From: Chloroflexota bacterium
GTDB lineage: Bacteria > Chloroflexota > Limnocylindria > QHBO01
Length of the DNA: 10,801 nucleotides
Assembly: GCA_020848055.1 (NCBI GenBank)
Contig: JADLBB010000046.1
Location: 1 to 10,801 of the forward strand
Reading direction: 5' to 3'
In this document: piece by piece, positions 1-6,382 of the stretch
Layout: each line of letters starts with the position of its first letter
Numbering within the stretch: the first letter of the stretch is position 1
Position numbers and translations under genes: made by a program
The notes under the pieces: generated by a model
The model's database searches: none
The model's input: the letters and a program-made list of their open reading frames with translations, nothing else
Told to the model about the DNA's origin: nothing

Positions 1-603
1 GGACCTGACTTTGTCGGTGGCCCAGGCGATCTGGCGGCGCGACGACAGGATGCTCAGCATGGCCCCATCGGCGATCCTGCCGGCCTGCACCAGCGCCTTG
101 GGTCCGACCGCCGCGACGTAGATCGGGGGTGCCGGGGGCAGGTCGGAGAAGCTGAGTGCCAGGTCCGCGGCCGGCTGGGAGCCTTCCGGACGGGTCAACA
201 TCTCGCCGGCCAGCAGTCGCCGCAGCACGTCCACGACTTCCCGTACCGCACCGAGGGAACTGTATGAGTCCACGCCGATGGCCTTGACGCGCGCCGCCAC
301 GCCAGCTCCCACCCCGACGATGATGCGAGGGCCGGCGATGTCCACCAACGCAGCCGCCTCCATGGCCAGGAGCGCCGCGTGCCGGAGCTGGGGTGTGACC
401 ACCCCGAGGCCGATCTCGATCCTGGTGGTTGTGGCAGCGATCGCGCCCGCGATGGGCATGGCCCCTCGGAAATAGAGGTCTTCTGAGAGCCAGACCGTAT
501 CGAGAGCCTCTTCCTCCGCCAATCGGGCGAGCACGAGCGAGTCTCCCGATGGGCCGTGATTGGAGAGGTGGACGCCCAGTTTGGGGCGGTTCGGTCGCGA
601 CAT
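1..603 (-). CDS. Luciferase-like (LLM class) flavin-dependent oxidoreductase, partial
   Basis: The minus strand from ATG at 603 stays open for 201 codons to the left edge, so the C-terminus lies outside the window. The product starts MSRPNRPKLGVHL and has LLM-family features: a first beta strand (residues 8-14), the segment LDTVWLSEDLYFRGAMP (34-50), then RIEIGLGVVTPQLRHAALLAMEAAALVDIAGPRIIVGVGAG (61-101 region). The last matches the family pattern of a conserved Arg-His, a Met-Glu-Ala-Ala run and a Gly-x-Gly-x-Gly turn. IYVAAVGPKALVQAGRIADGAM (161-182) matches the later conserved strand. Family members are TIM barrels using FMN or F420 for oxidations such as monooxygenation; the cofactor cannot be told here. 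Full members are about 300-340 residues, so about a third is missing. A GAGGAG ribosome site (609-614 on the complement) lies 5 nt from the start. It is divergent from the catabolic genes, so involvement in the pathway is possible but unproven. Confidence 0.88.
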   Translation of the reverse strand, partial: MSRPNRPKLGVHLSNHGPSGDSLVLARLAEEEALDTVWLSEDLYFRGAMPIAGAIAATTTRIEIGLGVVTPQLRHAALLAMEAAALVDIAGPRIIVGVGAGVAARVKAIGVDSYSSLGAVREVVDVLRRLLAGEMLTRPEGSQPAADLALSFSDLPPAPPIYVAAVGPKALVQAGRIADGAMLSILSSRRQIAWATDKVRS

Positions 604-893
604 GCTGGCTCCTCGAACGTCGGGCCGGATGTGGTGCATGACCATGGCGAGCGGCGATGGCGAATCGTCACGACTGACCGAAGCTCGCGGGACGAGTTCG
701 TCGTCAGGATAACCGACGGCGTCCCCGTGGCGGGCAATCCTGCGTCCGGCCGCGACGTTGAGCCACCAGCATCGCCAGCGGTTAGCATCGGTTCCAGCAG
801 CACTGGAGCATGCCCAACTGTGACGACCGGTCGAGTTCGTCCGGGTCACGCCCGGCGCTGGATGTCAACCCCGCGTCACAAAGGAGACCAGAC
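604..893. promoter_or_regulatory. Divergent intergenic region between the LLM oxidoreductase and the first M24 gene
   Basis: No gene is convincing in these 290 bases; the open frames crossing it are out-of-frame extensions of the flanking genes. It must hold the promoter for the leftward oxidoreductase and probably one for the rightward M24 gene. The best rightward candidate is TTGAGC (758-763) and TAGCAT (783-788). Their 19-bp spacing is longer than the usual 17 bp but typical of MerR-activated promoters. This is a weak match seen by eye. No strong leftward promoter was found. Confidence 0.35.
880..886 (+). promoter_or_regulatory. Ribosome binding site deciding the GTG start of the first M24 gene
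   Basis: AAAGGAG lies 7 nt upstream of GTG at 894. This strong site favours GTG-894 over the in-frame ATG at 810, which has no comparable site and would add 28 residues of low-complexity, non-conserved sequence. The GTG start also gives an N-terminus similar in length to that of the downstream paralogue before the shared WADFPAAEY block. Confidence 0.75.
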
Positions 894-2093
894 GTGAATG
901 TACCCGCCGGTCCTCGATCCTCACCCGCGTGGGCCGACTTTCCCGCGGCCGAGTACTCGCGTCGAATCGCGGCGGCACAGGCGGGCATGCTGGAGGCCGG
1001 CATCGACCTGCTGCTGTTGACCCAACGCCAGAACATCGTCTACTTCACCGGACTGCAGAGCGGCCATTGGGTAGTCCAGAAGCTGCCGACGGCGTTGCTG
1101 CTGGTGTCCTGCAGGCAGGATCCGGTGCTGATCATCCCCGCCCATTTCGCGAGCACCGTGCGCGGGACCACCTGGGTCGAGCACCTGGAGTTCTTCGCCG
1201 ACCCACGGGACCCGTCGCGATCGGTTTCCACGGTCGTATCACAGGCGATCCTGCAACTGGCCGGGCCAGCAGCGGTCATCGGGCTCGAGTTGGGCGACAG
1301 CCTCGTCCCGAGGTGGGACCTGGCCGACTACCAAGCGATCCGCGATGCCATTCCGGAGGCCACCTTCACTGCCGGGGCCGACGTCATCTGGTCCTGCCGC
1401 ATGGTGAAGTCCCGCCTGGAGATCGATCGGTTGCGCGCGGTGGCGCGGTTGACCGAGCGGGCCATGCTCGCCGTCCGTGACGAGTTGCGCGAGGGCATGA
1501 CGGAACGGGAGATCGCCACCCGGCTCGCGGTGAACGCGTTCGACCTGGGCGCAGATGACGTCGTGCTGTCGGCCATTCGGTCCGGACGTGACAGGTACTC
1601 AATGGCGGATTCGCTTCCGACCGATCGACCCATCGGGCCCAACGAGATGCTGATCCTTCATCCGGGCTTCGCCATGCGATCCTACGTTTCGGCGCTCTCG
1701 CACCACACCTACGTGGGCCGTCCAACCCGCCAGCATCGTGAGGCGTGGGCCACGATCGTTCGGGTCCAGGAGGCGGTCCTCGAGGCCCTGCACCCGGGCG
1801 CAACTGCGCGGGATGCCTTCGACGCGAGCCACCGGATCATGGTGGAGTGCGGATGGGGTGCGGTGGCCGGCCCGGCCGGGCATGGCATCGGGCTGGACCT
1901 GGTCGAGCCGCCCTACCTGGTCGCCACCGACGATCGCCCGCTGCAGCCTGGCATGGTCCTCGCGCTCGAATCTTGGATCTTCGATGCCCAGGGCCTTGGC
2001 GTGCTGGGGCTAGGGGAGATGGCGGTCGTCACCGATGACGGCGCCGAGCTCTTGACCGGCCTGTCGCGGGATGAGCTGTGGTCCACCGCGTGA
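894..2093 (+). CDS. M24-family (pita-bread fold) protein, probable non-metallo paralogue
   Basis: This 399-residue protein has the two-domain M24B/creatinase architecture: an N-terminal domain (about 1-150, with WADFPAAEY, YFTGLQSGHW and VIGLELG) and a C-terminal pita-bread domain (about 165-399). It aligns almost without gaps to the protein at 8652-9860. M24 metalloenzymes use Asp, Asp, His, Glu, Glu. Here the first Asp is His256 (LILHPGF), the second is Ala267 (YVSALSH) and the last Glu is Gly374 (GLGEMAVVT). His330 (GHGIG) and Glu359 (LALESW) remain. The usual second catalytic His is Val337 (LDLVEPP). The frame is intact with no stop or frameshift, so the protein seems to be maintained. 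It probably binds no di-metal centre. It may be a creatinase-like metal-free hydrolase, a ligand-binding or regulatory partner, or a heterodimer subunit with the other copy. Family membership is secure; activity is unknown. Confidence 0.88.
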   Translation: MNVPAGPRSSPAWADFPAAEYSRRIAAAQAGMLEAGIDLLLLTQRQNIVYFTGLQSGHWVVQKLPTALLLVSCRQDPVLIIPAHFASTVRGTTWVEHLEFFADPRDPSRSVSTVVSQAILQLAGPAAVIGLELGDSLVPRWDLADYQAIRDAIPEATFTAGADVIWSCRMVKSRLEIDRLRAVARLTERAMLAVRDELREGMTEREIATRLAVNAFDLGADDVVLSAIRSGRDRYSMADSLPTDRPIGPNEMLILHPGFAMRSYVSALSHHTYVGRPTRQHREAWATIVRVQEAVLEALHPGATARDAFDASHRIMVECGWGAVAGPAGHGIGLDLVEPPYLVATDDRPLQPGMVLALESWIFDAQGLGVLGLGEMAVVTDDGAELLTGLSRDELWSTA

Positions 2094-2237
2094 GCTGGCC
2101 GCGGGCCTGAGCCGTAACGTCCAAGAGGGACCAGACCCTGTTGCGAGGCACCGCAGGGGCTAGCGGAGTCCGCGCTGAGCGGGGTGCGTGTCCGCACGCC
2201 GCGATCTGGACGAAGTGACGAAGTAGCGCCATTGGTA

Positions 2238-2266
2238 TTGACGGGAAGGATGCCCATGGCTACTCT
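2238..2266 (+). promoter_or_regulatory. Candidate sigma-70-type promoter for the transporter operon
   Basis: TTGACG (2238-2243) and TACTCT (2261-2266) are separated by 17 bp. The -35 box matches 5 of 6 consensus bases. The -10 box matches only 3 of 6, but these include the most conserved first T, second A and last T. It would start transcription near 2272-2274, leaving a leader of about 95 nt before the binding-protein gene. Found by eye, not scored. Confidence 0.4.
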
Positions 2267-2272
2267 CCAAGC

Positions 2273-2290
2273 AAGCGTCAAGTGTCGCTT
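2273..2290. promoter_or_regulatory. 18-bp imperfect dyad, candidate operator
   Basis: AAGCGTCAAGTGTCGCTT consists of two 8-bp arms matching at 7 of 8 positions, around a 2-bp centre. It lies where transcription from the TTGACG/TACTCT promoter would begin, a typical place for a repressor site. No second copy was seen elsewhere in the window. The double-MerR regulator encoded at 7912 is one candidate to bind it, but that is inference only. Confidence 0.35.
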
Positions 2291-2367
2291 CACGCTTTAT
2301 GGTTTGGACGGCACCGCGCGACGAGTCCAGACCCTGTCACAAGTTCCACAGGAGGAGGTAAGGCCAG

Positions 2368-3681
2368 ATGGCCAACGAGACCCGGGGCCGCTCGAACTGG
2401 CATCGGACCGCGACGCTGATGAGTGCCATCTGTGTCCTGGCCGCAGCGTGCTCATCCACCACCCCCACACCCCAGCCGACGGCGACCCCCCAAACCTCGA
2501 CTGCACCGACCGCCGCGCCGAGCCCGACGCCACCAGAGCCGGTCCAGGGCATCTCCGAGTCCGGCGAGATCTCGCTCGGAGCATGGATCGCGCAGTCGGG
2601 TCCCCTGGCAATCGCCGCCAACATTGGAAATGGGGCCCAGGCCTATCTCGATACCGTCAACGACGCCGGTGGCGTCAACGGCTACACCTTCAAGTTCACC
2701 GTCATCGATGACGGTGCCGACCCGACCAAGACCGTGGTTGCGGCCAAGCAGCTCTGGGAGGACGACAAGGTCTTCGCGCTGTTCCAGCCGTACGGGTCCG
2801 GACCATTCGCCGCGGTCAAGCAGTACATCGCCGAAAACGACATCCCCACGTTGTTCCCGGGCGCCAACCCCGACCTGTACTTCACCATCGGCGAGGCACC
2901 GCCCGCCAACATCTTCGGCTACCTGCCGCCTTACTCGGCGCTCGTCGATCAGCTTGTCACGTGGGCGGCTAACGACCTCGGAGTGAAGAAGCTGGCCGTC
3001 GTGCACACCAACGAGGCGTTCGGCCAAGCCGGAATCGATTCGGCCAACGCCCTGGCAGAGAGCCTTGGCATCGAGATCGTGGACGATATCGGTTACGACG
3101 CGACCGAGACCAACTATGCGCCGTTCGGCCGCCGGGTCGCAGAGAGCGGCGCGGACGCCACCCTGGTGTGGGGCATCCCCGGTTCCCCCCAGATCATCAC
3201 CGCGGCCGTTGACTCGGGCTATACCGGCAAGTGGCTGCTCAACGAGGCCTTCCGCGGCGGCTTCTTCCTCGGCCAGATCGCCGAGCTCGCCGGCGTGGCG
3301 GGCAACAGCTACCTGAACCTCTACCAGCTGCAGGCATTCTCCGACGATCCGGCGCTGGACGATTTCAAGAGCGTCTTCGCCGACAAGTATCCCGATGGTG
3401 ACCCGATGTACGCCCTGGCTGGCTGGACGGCAGCGGAGATGCTCGTCAAGGCCGTTGAGGAGGCGACGGCTGACGGCTCACCGCTGACGTGGGAGAGCTT
3501 GCAGGCGACCTTCCTGAAGTGGCGGAACGTGAATATCGCCGCCGCGGTGGGCATCAGCTACACCGAGCAGCAGCACATCGGCGCGCTCAAGGCACAGATC
3601 CTGCGCCTCGATGCGGCGGGCTGGACGGCCCTGACCGACTTCGAGTTCATGCCAGGTCTCGAAGAGCTGGCCGGCAACTAG
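2368..3681 (+). CDS. Branched-chain-amino-acid-type ABC transporter, substrate-binding lipoprotein
   Basis: This 437-residue protein begins with a lipoprotein signal peptide: Arg-rich n-region (6-13), hydrophobic stretch (about 15-27) and lipobox LAAAC with the lipidated Cys at 28. A flexible Pro/Thr/Ser/Ala linker follows (about 29-58). Then comes a LivK-like periplasmic-binding fold (Peripla_BP_6): GEISLGAWIAQSGPLA (66-81), NGAQAYLDTVNDAGGVNGY, KQLWEDDKVFALFQPYG, KKLAVVHTNEAFGQAG and ADATLVWGIPGSPQIITAAVDSG, all in the family order. It would sit on the outer face of the cytoplasmic membrane and deliver solute to the permease encoded next. LivK-type proteins bind amino acids, amides, urea or aromatic acids, and the ligand is not predictable here. 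The ATG has an AGGAGG site (2353-2358 region) 9 nt upstream. It heads the transporter genes after a 274-nt gap holding a plausible promoter. Confidence 0.92.
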   Translation: MANETRGRSNWHRTATLMSAICVLAAACSSTTPTPQPTATPQTSTAPTAAPSPTPPEPVQGISESGEISLGAWIAQSGPLAIAANIGNGAQAYLDTVNDAGGVNGYTFKFTVIDDGADPTKTVVAAKQLWEDDKVFALFQPYGSGPFAAVKQYIAENDIPTLFPGANPDLYFTIGEAPPANIFGYLPPYSALVDQLVTWAANDLGVKKLAVVHTNEAFGQAGIDSANALAESLGIEIVDDIGYDATETNYAPFGRRVAESGADATLVWGIPGSPQIITAAVDSGYTGKWLLNEAFRGGFFLGQIAELAGVAGNSYLNLYQLQAFSDDPALDDFKSVFADKYPDGDPMYALAGWTAAEMLVKAVEEATADGSPLTWESLQATFLKWRNVNIAAAVGISYTEQQHIGALKAQILRLDAAGWTALTDFEFMPGLEELAGN

Positions 3682-3683
3682 CG

Positions 3684-3704
3684 GACTCGTCGGAACGGCG
3701 AGTC
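3684..3704 (+). promoter_or_regulatory. Small stem-loop just after the binding-protein stop codon
   Basis: GACTCG (3684-3689) and CGAGTC (3699-3704) form a perfect 6-bp stem with a 9-nt loop, starting 3 nt after the stop codon. It lies just ahead of the much stronger 3733-3763 hairpin and may act with it in mRNA stabilisation or attenuation. No T-run follows. Confidence 0.35.
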
Positions 3705-3732
3705 GATACCGTGATCGCATTGATCCCGCCCA

Positions 3733-3763
3733 GGACGCAGGGCCCTCCGTGGGCCCTGCGTCC
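3733..3763 (+). promoter_or_regulatory. Perfect 13-bp intercistronic hairpin between binding-protein and permease genes
   Basis: GGACGCAGGGCCC (3733-3745) and GGGCCCTGCGTCC (3751-3763) are exact reverse complements around the loop TCCGT. Eleven of the 13 pairs are G-C. No T-run follows, so it is not a textbook intrinsic terminator. This position, between a binding-protein gene and its permease gene, is where a partial terminator or RNA-stabilising stem often raises binding-protein output above that of the membrane parts. That role is inferred. Confidence 0.7.
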
Positions 3764-3777
3764 CTGCTGATCCGGCC

Positions 3778-5685
3778 ATGCAGATTCTGCAACTGGCTTA
3801 CGATGGCATCGTCATCGGCGCGCTGTATGCCCTGGTCGGGCTCGGCGTCGTCATAGTCTTCCGCACCACCAACGTCCTCAACTTCGCACAGGGCGCGATC
3901 GCGGCCACGGCCGCTTATACCGCGGCGACGCTGATCGCGGAGAACGGCCTGCCCTACCCGGTGGCGGTGGTCGTCGCACTCGTGGTCGGCGCGCTCACCG
4001 GTGTCGCCCTTGGCGCACTGCTGGCCTACGTCCTCCCTCGGACGACCCCTCTTGAGAAGTCCGTCGTGACCCTCGGATTCTCGCTCACCCTTGGCTGGGC
4101 CAACCGGATGCTGTTCACCGACCAGCCACAGGTCATCCCCCGGGTCTTCAACATCCAGATCCACATCGGTGATGCGGTCATCGGCGGGCACGGCATCTTC
4201 GTCATCGCGGTTGCGGCCGTGGCGCTGGGTGCCACTTTCTGGCTGCTGGAGCGAACGCGGCTGGGATTGGCGATGCGGTCGCTGAGCCAGGATGAGACCA
4301 CGGCCCGCATGTACGGCGTGTCGGTCGGCAGGGTCACCATCGCCACCTGGGGCATCGCATCGGCGCTGGGCGCGCTGTCCGGGGTGCTGGTCGGCTCCTT
4401 CATCCAGGTTGATCACAGCATCATGACCACGATCCTGATCCAGAGCTTCGCGGCGCTGGTGCTCGGCGGGTTCGGCAGCACGGGTGGCGCGATCGCGGGC
4501 GGTCTTCTGCTCGGCATCGCATCGAGCTTCGTGGCTGGATTCGGTTCGCCGGCATTCAAGAACACCTTCGTGTTCGCGATCATCCTGGTCGTACTGATCG
4601 TCAGGCCCTACGGCCTGCTGGGTAAGCCAGCACTGGTCGTGGCCGAGGGCAGCGGAGCGACGCACCGCGCGCCGGCGCTGCCGATCCCCAACAGTTGGCG
4701 GCGCCCGCGTTGGCTCCTCGGGTTGCTCGTCGGGGTGGCTGCCATCGTCGCGCTGCCGTGGATCCCACAGCCGTTCCCGCTGGTCACCTTCTCGGTGCTT
4801 CTGGCCACCGCAGCGGTCGCGGTGTCGCTATCGCTGTTCATGGGATACGCCGGCGAGTTCTCCCTGGGGCACGGCGCGCTGGTCACGCTCGGTGCGTACG
4901 TGGCCGGGATCGCCGCACGCGAGCTGACCGGCATCTCGTTCCCGCTCGTGCTGCTGATTGCAACCGTCGGCACCGCGTTGCTTGGTGCCCTCCTCGGTTG
5001 GATCACGCTCCGCCTGTCCGGTGTCTACTTCGCGATCGCAACGCTGGCGCTGACGTTCGTGGTGACCGAGGTCGCGCTGCAAGTGCGAGACCTCACGGGT
5101 GGCGCGATCGGGACCCCGGTTCCACCGCCGGTCCTGTTCGGGGTGCCGCTGACGTCGGACCTGCAGGTCTACTACCTTGTCGCCGGGGCCTTCATCATCC
5201 TGGCGCTGGGAGCCTCGGCGCTGCTCCGCTCGCGCCTGGGGCGTTACTGGGTGGCGATCCGCGATGCGCCGGTAGCCGCTGCCGCGATGGGCGTGGCGGT
5301 CAGCCGCCAGAAGGTGGTGGCCTTCGCGGTATCTTCGGGCATCGCCGGCTTTGGTGGCGCCCTGCTCGGGACGGTGGTGACCCATGTCGGACCGTTCGAC
5401 TTCGGACTGCTGTGGTCGATCACGCTGATCCTGGCCGTGATCGTGGGTGGGTCCGGCTCGATCCCGGGGGCGGTGTTCGGCGCAGCGTTCGTGGTGCTGG
5501 TGCCCGTGGCCCTGAGTCGAACCGCCGGCCTGGCCGACGCGATCTTCGGCATCAGCCTGGTGATCGTGTTCATCATCGCCCCGGGAGGCCTGCCGGCCAT
5601 CGCATCGCGTGCCACTGAGTGGCTGATGGCTCGGCAGGCGGGCCGGACTCGGACGGCATGGGGGTCCACCGATGCTGTCGATTGA
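3778..5685 (+). CDS. Fused LivH-LivM branched-chain-amino-acid-type ABC permease
   Basis: This 635-residue polytopic membrane protein joins the two permeases that are normally separate. Residues 1-282 are LivH-like: the N-terminal YDGIVIGALYALVGLGVVIVFRTTNVLNFAQGA, a cytoplasmic coupling loop RTRLGLAMRSLSQDETTARMYG (159-180) and the end VRPYGLLGK. A hydrophilic linker of about 28 residues follows (283-311). Residues 312-610 are LivM-like: GYAGEFSLGHGALVTLGAY (356-374), LSGVYFAIATLALTFVVTE (413-431), LTGGAIGTP (439-447) and a second coupling loop SRLGRYWVAIRDAPVAAAAMGV (485-506). It would form both halves of the transmembrane channel and contact LivG and LivF. The start has no obvious Shine-Dalgarno, being preceded by GATCCGGCC just after the hairpin, so translation may be weak. 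The 3' end overlaps livG by 14 nt. Separate LivH and LivM are each about 290-350 residues, so the total is right for a full fusion. Confidence 0.92.
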   Translation: MQILQLAYDGIVIGALYALVGLGVVIVFRTTNVLNFAQGAIAATAAYTAATLIAENGLPYPVAVVVALVVGALTGVALGALLAYVLPRTTPLEKSVVTLGFSLTLGWANRMLFTDQPQVIPRVFNIQIHIGDAVIGGHGIFVIAVAAVALGATFWLLERTRLGLAMRSLSQDETTARMYGVSVGRVTIATWGIASALGALSGVLVGSFIQVDHSIMTTILIQSFAALVLGGFGSTGGAIAGGLLLGIASSFVAGFGSPAFKNTFVFAIILVVLIVRPYGLLGKPALVVAEGSGATHRAPALPIPNSWRRPRWLLGLLVGVAAIVALPWIPQPFPLVTFSVLLATAAVAVSLSLFMGYAGEFSLGHGALVTLGAYVAGIAARELTGISFPLVLLIATVGTALLGALLGWITLRLSGVYFAIATLALTFVVTEVALQVRDLTGGAIGTPVPPPVLFGVPLTSDLQVYYLVAGAFIILALGASALLRSRLGRYWVAIRDAPVAAAAMGVAVSRQKVVAFAVSSGIAGFGGALLGTVVTHVGPFDFGLLWSITLILAVIVGGSGSIPGAVFGAAFVVLVPVALSRTAGLADAIFGISLVIVFIIAPGGLPAIASRATEWLMARQAGRTRTAWGSTDAVD

Positions 5686-6382
5686 AGGGCTGACGGTGGC
5701 CTTCGGCGGCCTGCGGGCGGTCGACGATTTCTCCCTGGAGATCGACCGCGGGATCGTGCTCGGTCTCATCGGACCAAATGGCGCCGGCAAGTCGACCACG
5801 ATCAACGCCATCACCGGGTTCGTCCGACCGACGCAGGGCCGCATCAGCCTCGCCGGCAAGCCGCTGGCCGGCCGCTCCCCGCAGGAGATACTGAGGGCGG
5901 GACTGGCCCGCACGTTCCAGCAGGCTCAGCTGTGGGCGGGCATGACCGTCTCCCAGAACCTAGCCCTGCCGCTCGAGGCGCTGGGCCGCTCGCGCGCGTC
6001 CGCGCACGAGGTCGGCGAGGTTGCCGAGCGCCTCGGCATCGGTGACCTGTTGGGCCTGCGCCCGAGCGCGTTGCCCTTCGGGCGCCGGCGCCTCGTCGAG
6101 ATCGGTCGAGCCATCATCACCAAGCCGGCCGTGGTGCTGCTGGATGAACCCGGAGCCGGTCTGACGAGCGCCGAGAAGGCCAATCTCAGCCGGGTCATGC
6201 GCGACCTGGCCGCCGCCGACACGTCGGTGCTGCTGGTGGATCACGACATGGAACTGGTCATGAACAGTTGTGACCAGGTGGTCGTGCTCAATGCCGGGCG
6301 CCGCCTTGCTGCCGGACTGCCGAAGGACATCCGTGAGGACCCGGCGGTCATCGCGGCGTACCTGGGGACGAGCCAGCCATGA
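5672..6382 (+). CDS. livG: Branched-chain-amino-acid-type ABC transporter ATP-binding protein, LivG-like
   Basis: This 236-residue cytoplasmic ATPase powers the importer as partner of the LivF-like protein. Motifs in order: Walker A GPNGAGKST (34-42), Q-loop ARTFQQAQLWAGMTVSQNL (79-97), Walker B VVLLDEP (154-160) with catalytic Glu159, and H-loop DHD with His191. The ABC signature is degenerate: LPFGRRRLVEIGRA (134-147), where LivG normally has LSxGxQ, so the Ser is Pro135 and the Gln region is Arg. It is somewhat shorter than the usual 250-260 residues. ATG at 5672 overlaps the permease gene by 14 nt, and the 3' end overlaps the livF start by ATGA. Both suggest translational coupling. The LivG assignment rests on position, the Q-loop type and the C-terminal IREDPAVIAAYLG, which is typical of LivG. 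Confidence 0.9.
   Translation: MLSIEGLTVAFGGLRAVDDFSLEIDRGIVLGLIGPNGAGKSTTINAITGFVRPTQGRISLAGKPLAGRSPQEILRAGLARTFQQAQLWAGMTVSQNLALPLEALGRSRASAHEVGEVAERLGIGDLLGLRPSALPFGRRRLVEIGRAIITKPAVVLLDEPGAGLTSAEKANLSRVMRDLAAADTSVLLVDHDMELVMNSCDQVVVLNAGRRLAAGLPKDIREDPAVIAAYLGTSQP

Noticed and set aside
195..803. Minus-strand open frame of 202 codons overlapping the oxidoreductase in a different frame
   Set aside because: The LLM-family protein is clearly in the frame starting at 603. This frame gives a Ser/Arg/Pro-rich product without family features.
810..893. Upstream ATG start for the first M24 gene
   Set aside because: It would add 28 non-conserved residues and lacks a ribosome site, while GTG at 894 has AAAGGAG at ideal spacing and matches the paralogue's N-terminus.
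2184..2711. Plus-strand open frame of 175 codons crossing the leader into the binding-protein gene
   Set aside because: Out of frame with the secure lipoprotein gene, highly polar, with no motif. It covers the promoter and dyad region.
3733..3763. Intrinsic terminator ending the transcript after the binding-protein gene
   Set aside because: The stem is strong but no T-run follows, and the permease needed for the same importer starts 15 nt later. It is recorded as an intercistronic hairpin instead.
3478..4665. Long open frame on the minus strand (395 codons) under the end of the binding protein and the LivH half
   Set aside because: The product is a run of Arg/Asp/His/Gln/Glu with no hydrophobic core or family motif, as expected opposite a GC-rich membrane-protein gene. 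The plus-strand genes are certain.
4695..5618. Plus-strand open frame of 307 codons in another frame inside the permease
   Set aside because: Arg/Ala/Gly-rich shadow of the LivM coding sequence, with no recognisable protein features.
4828..5913. Minus-strand open frame of 361 codons under the LivM half and livG
   Set aside because: Same polar, repetitive composition as other antisense frames here, with no motif. It spans the boundary of two well-supported plus-strand genes.
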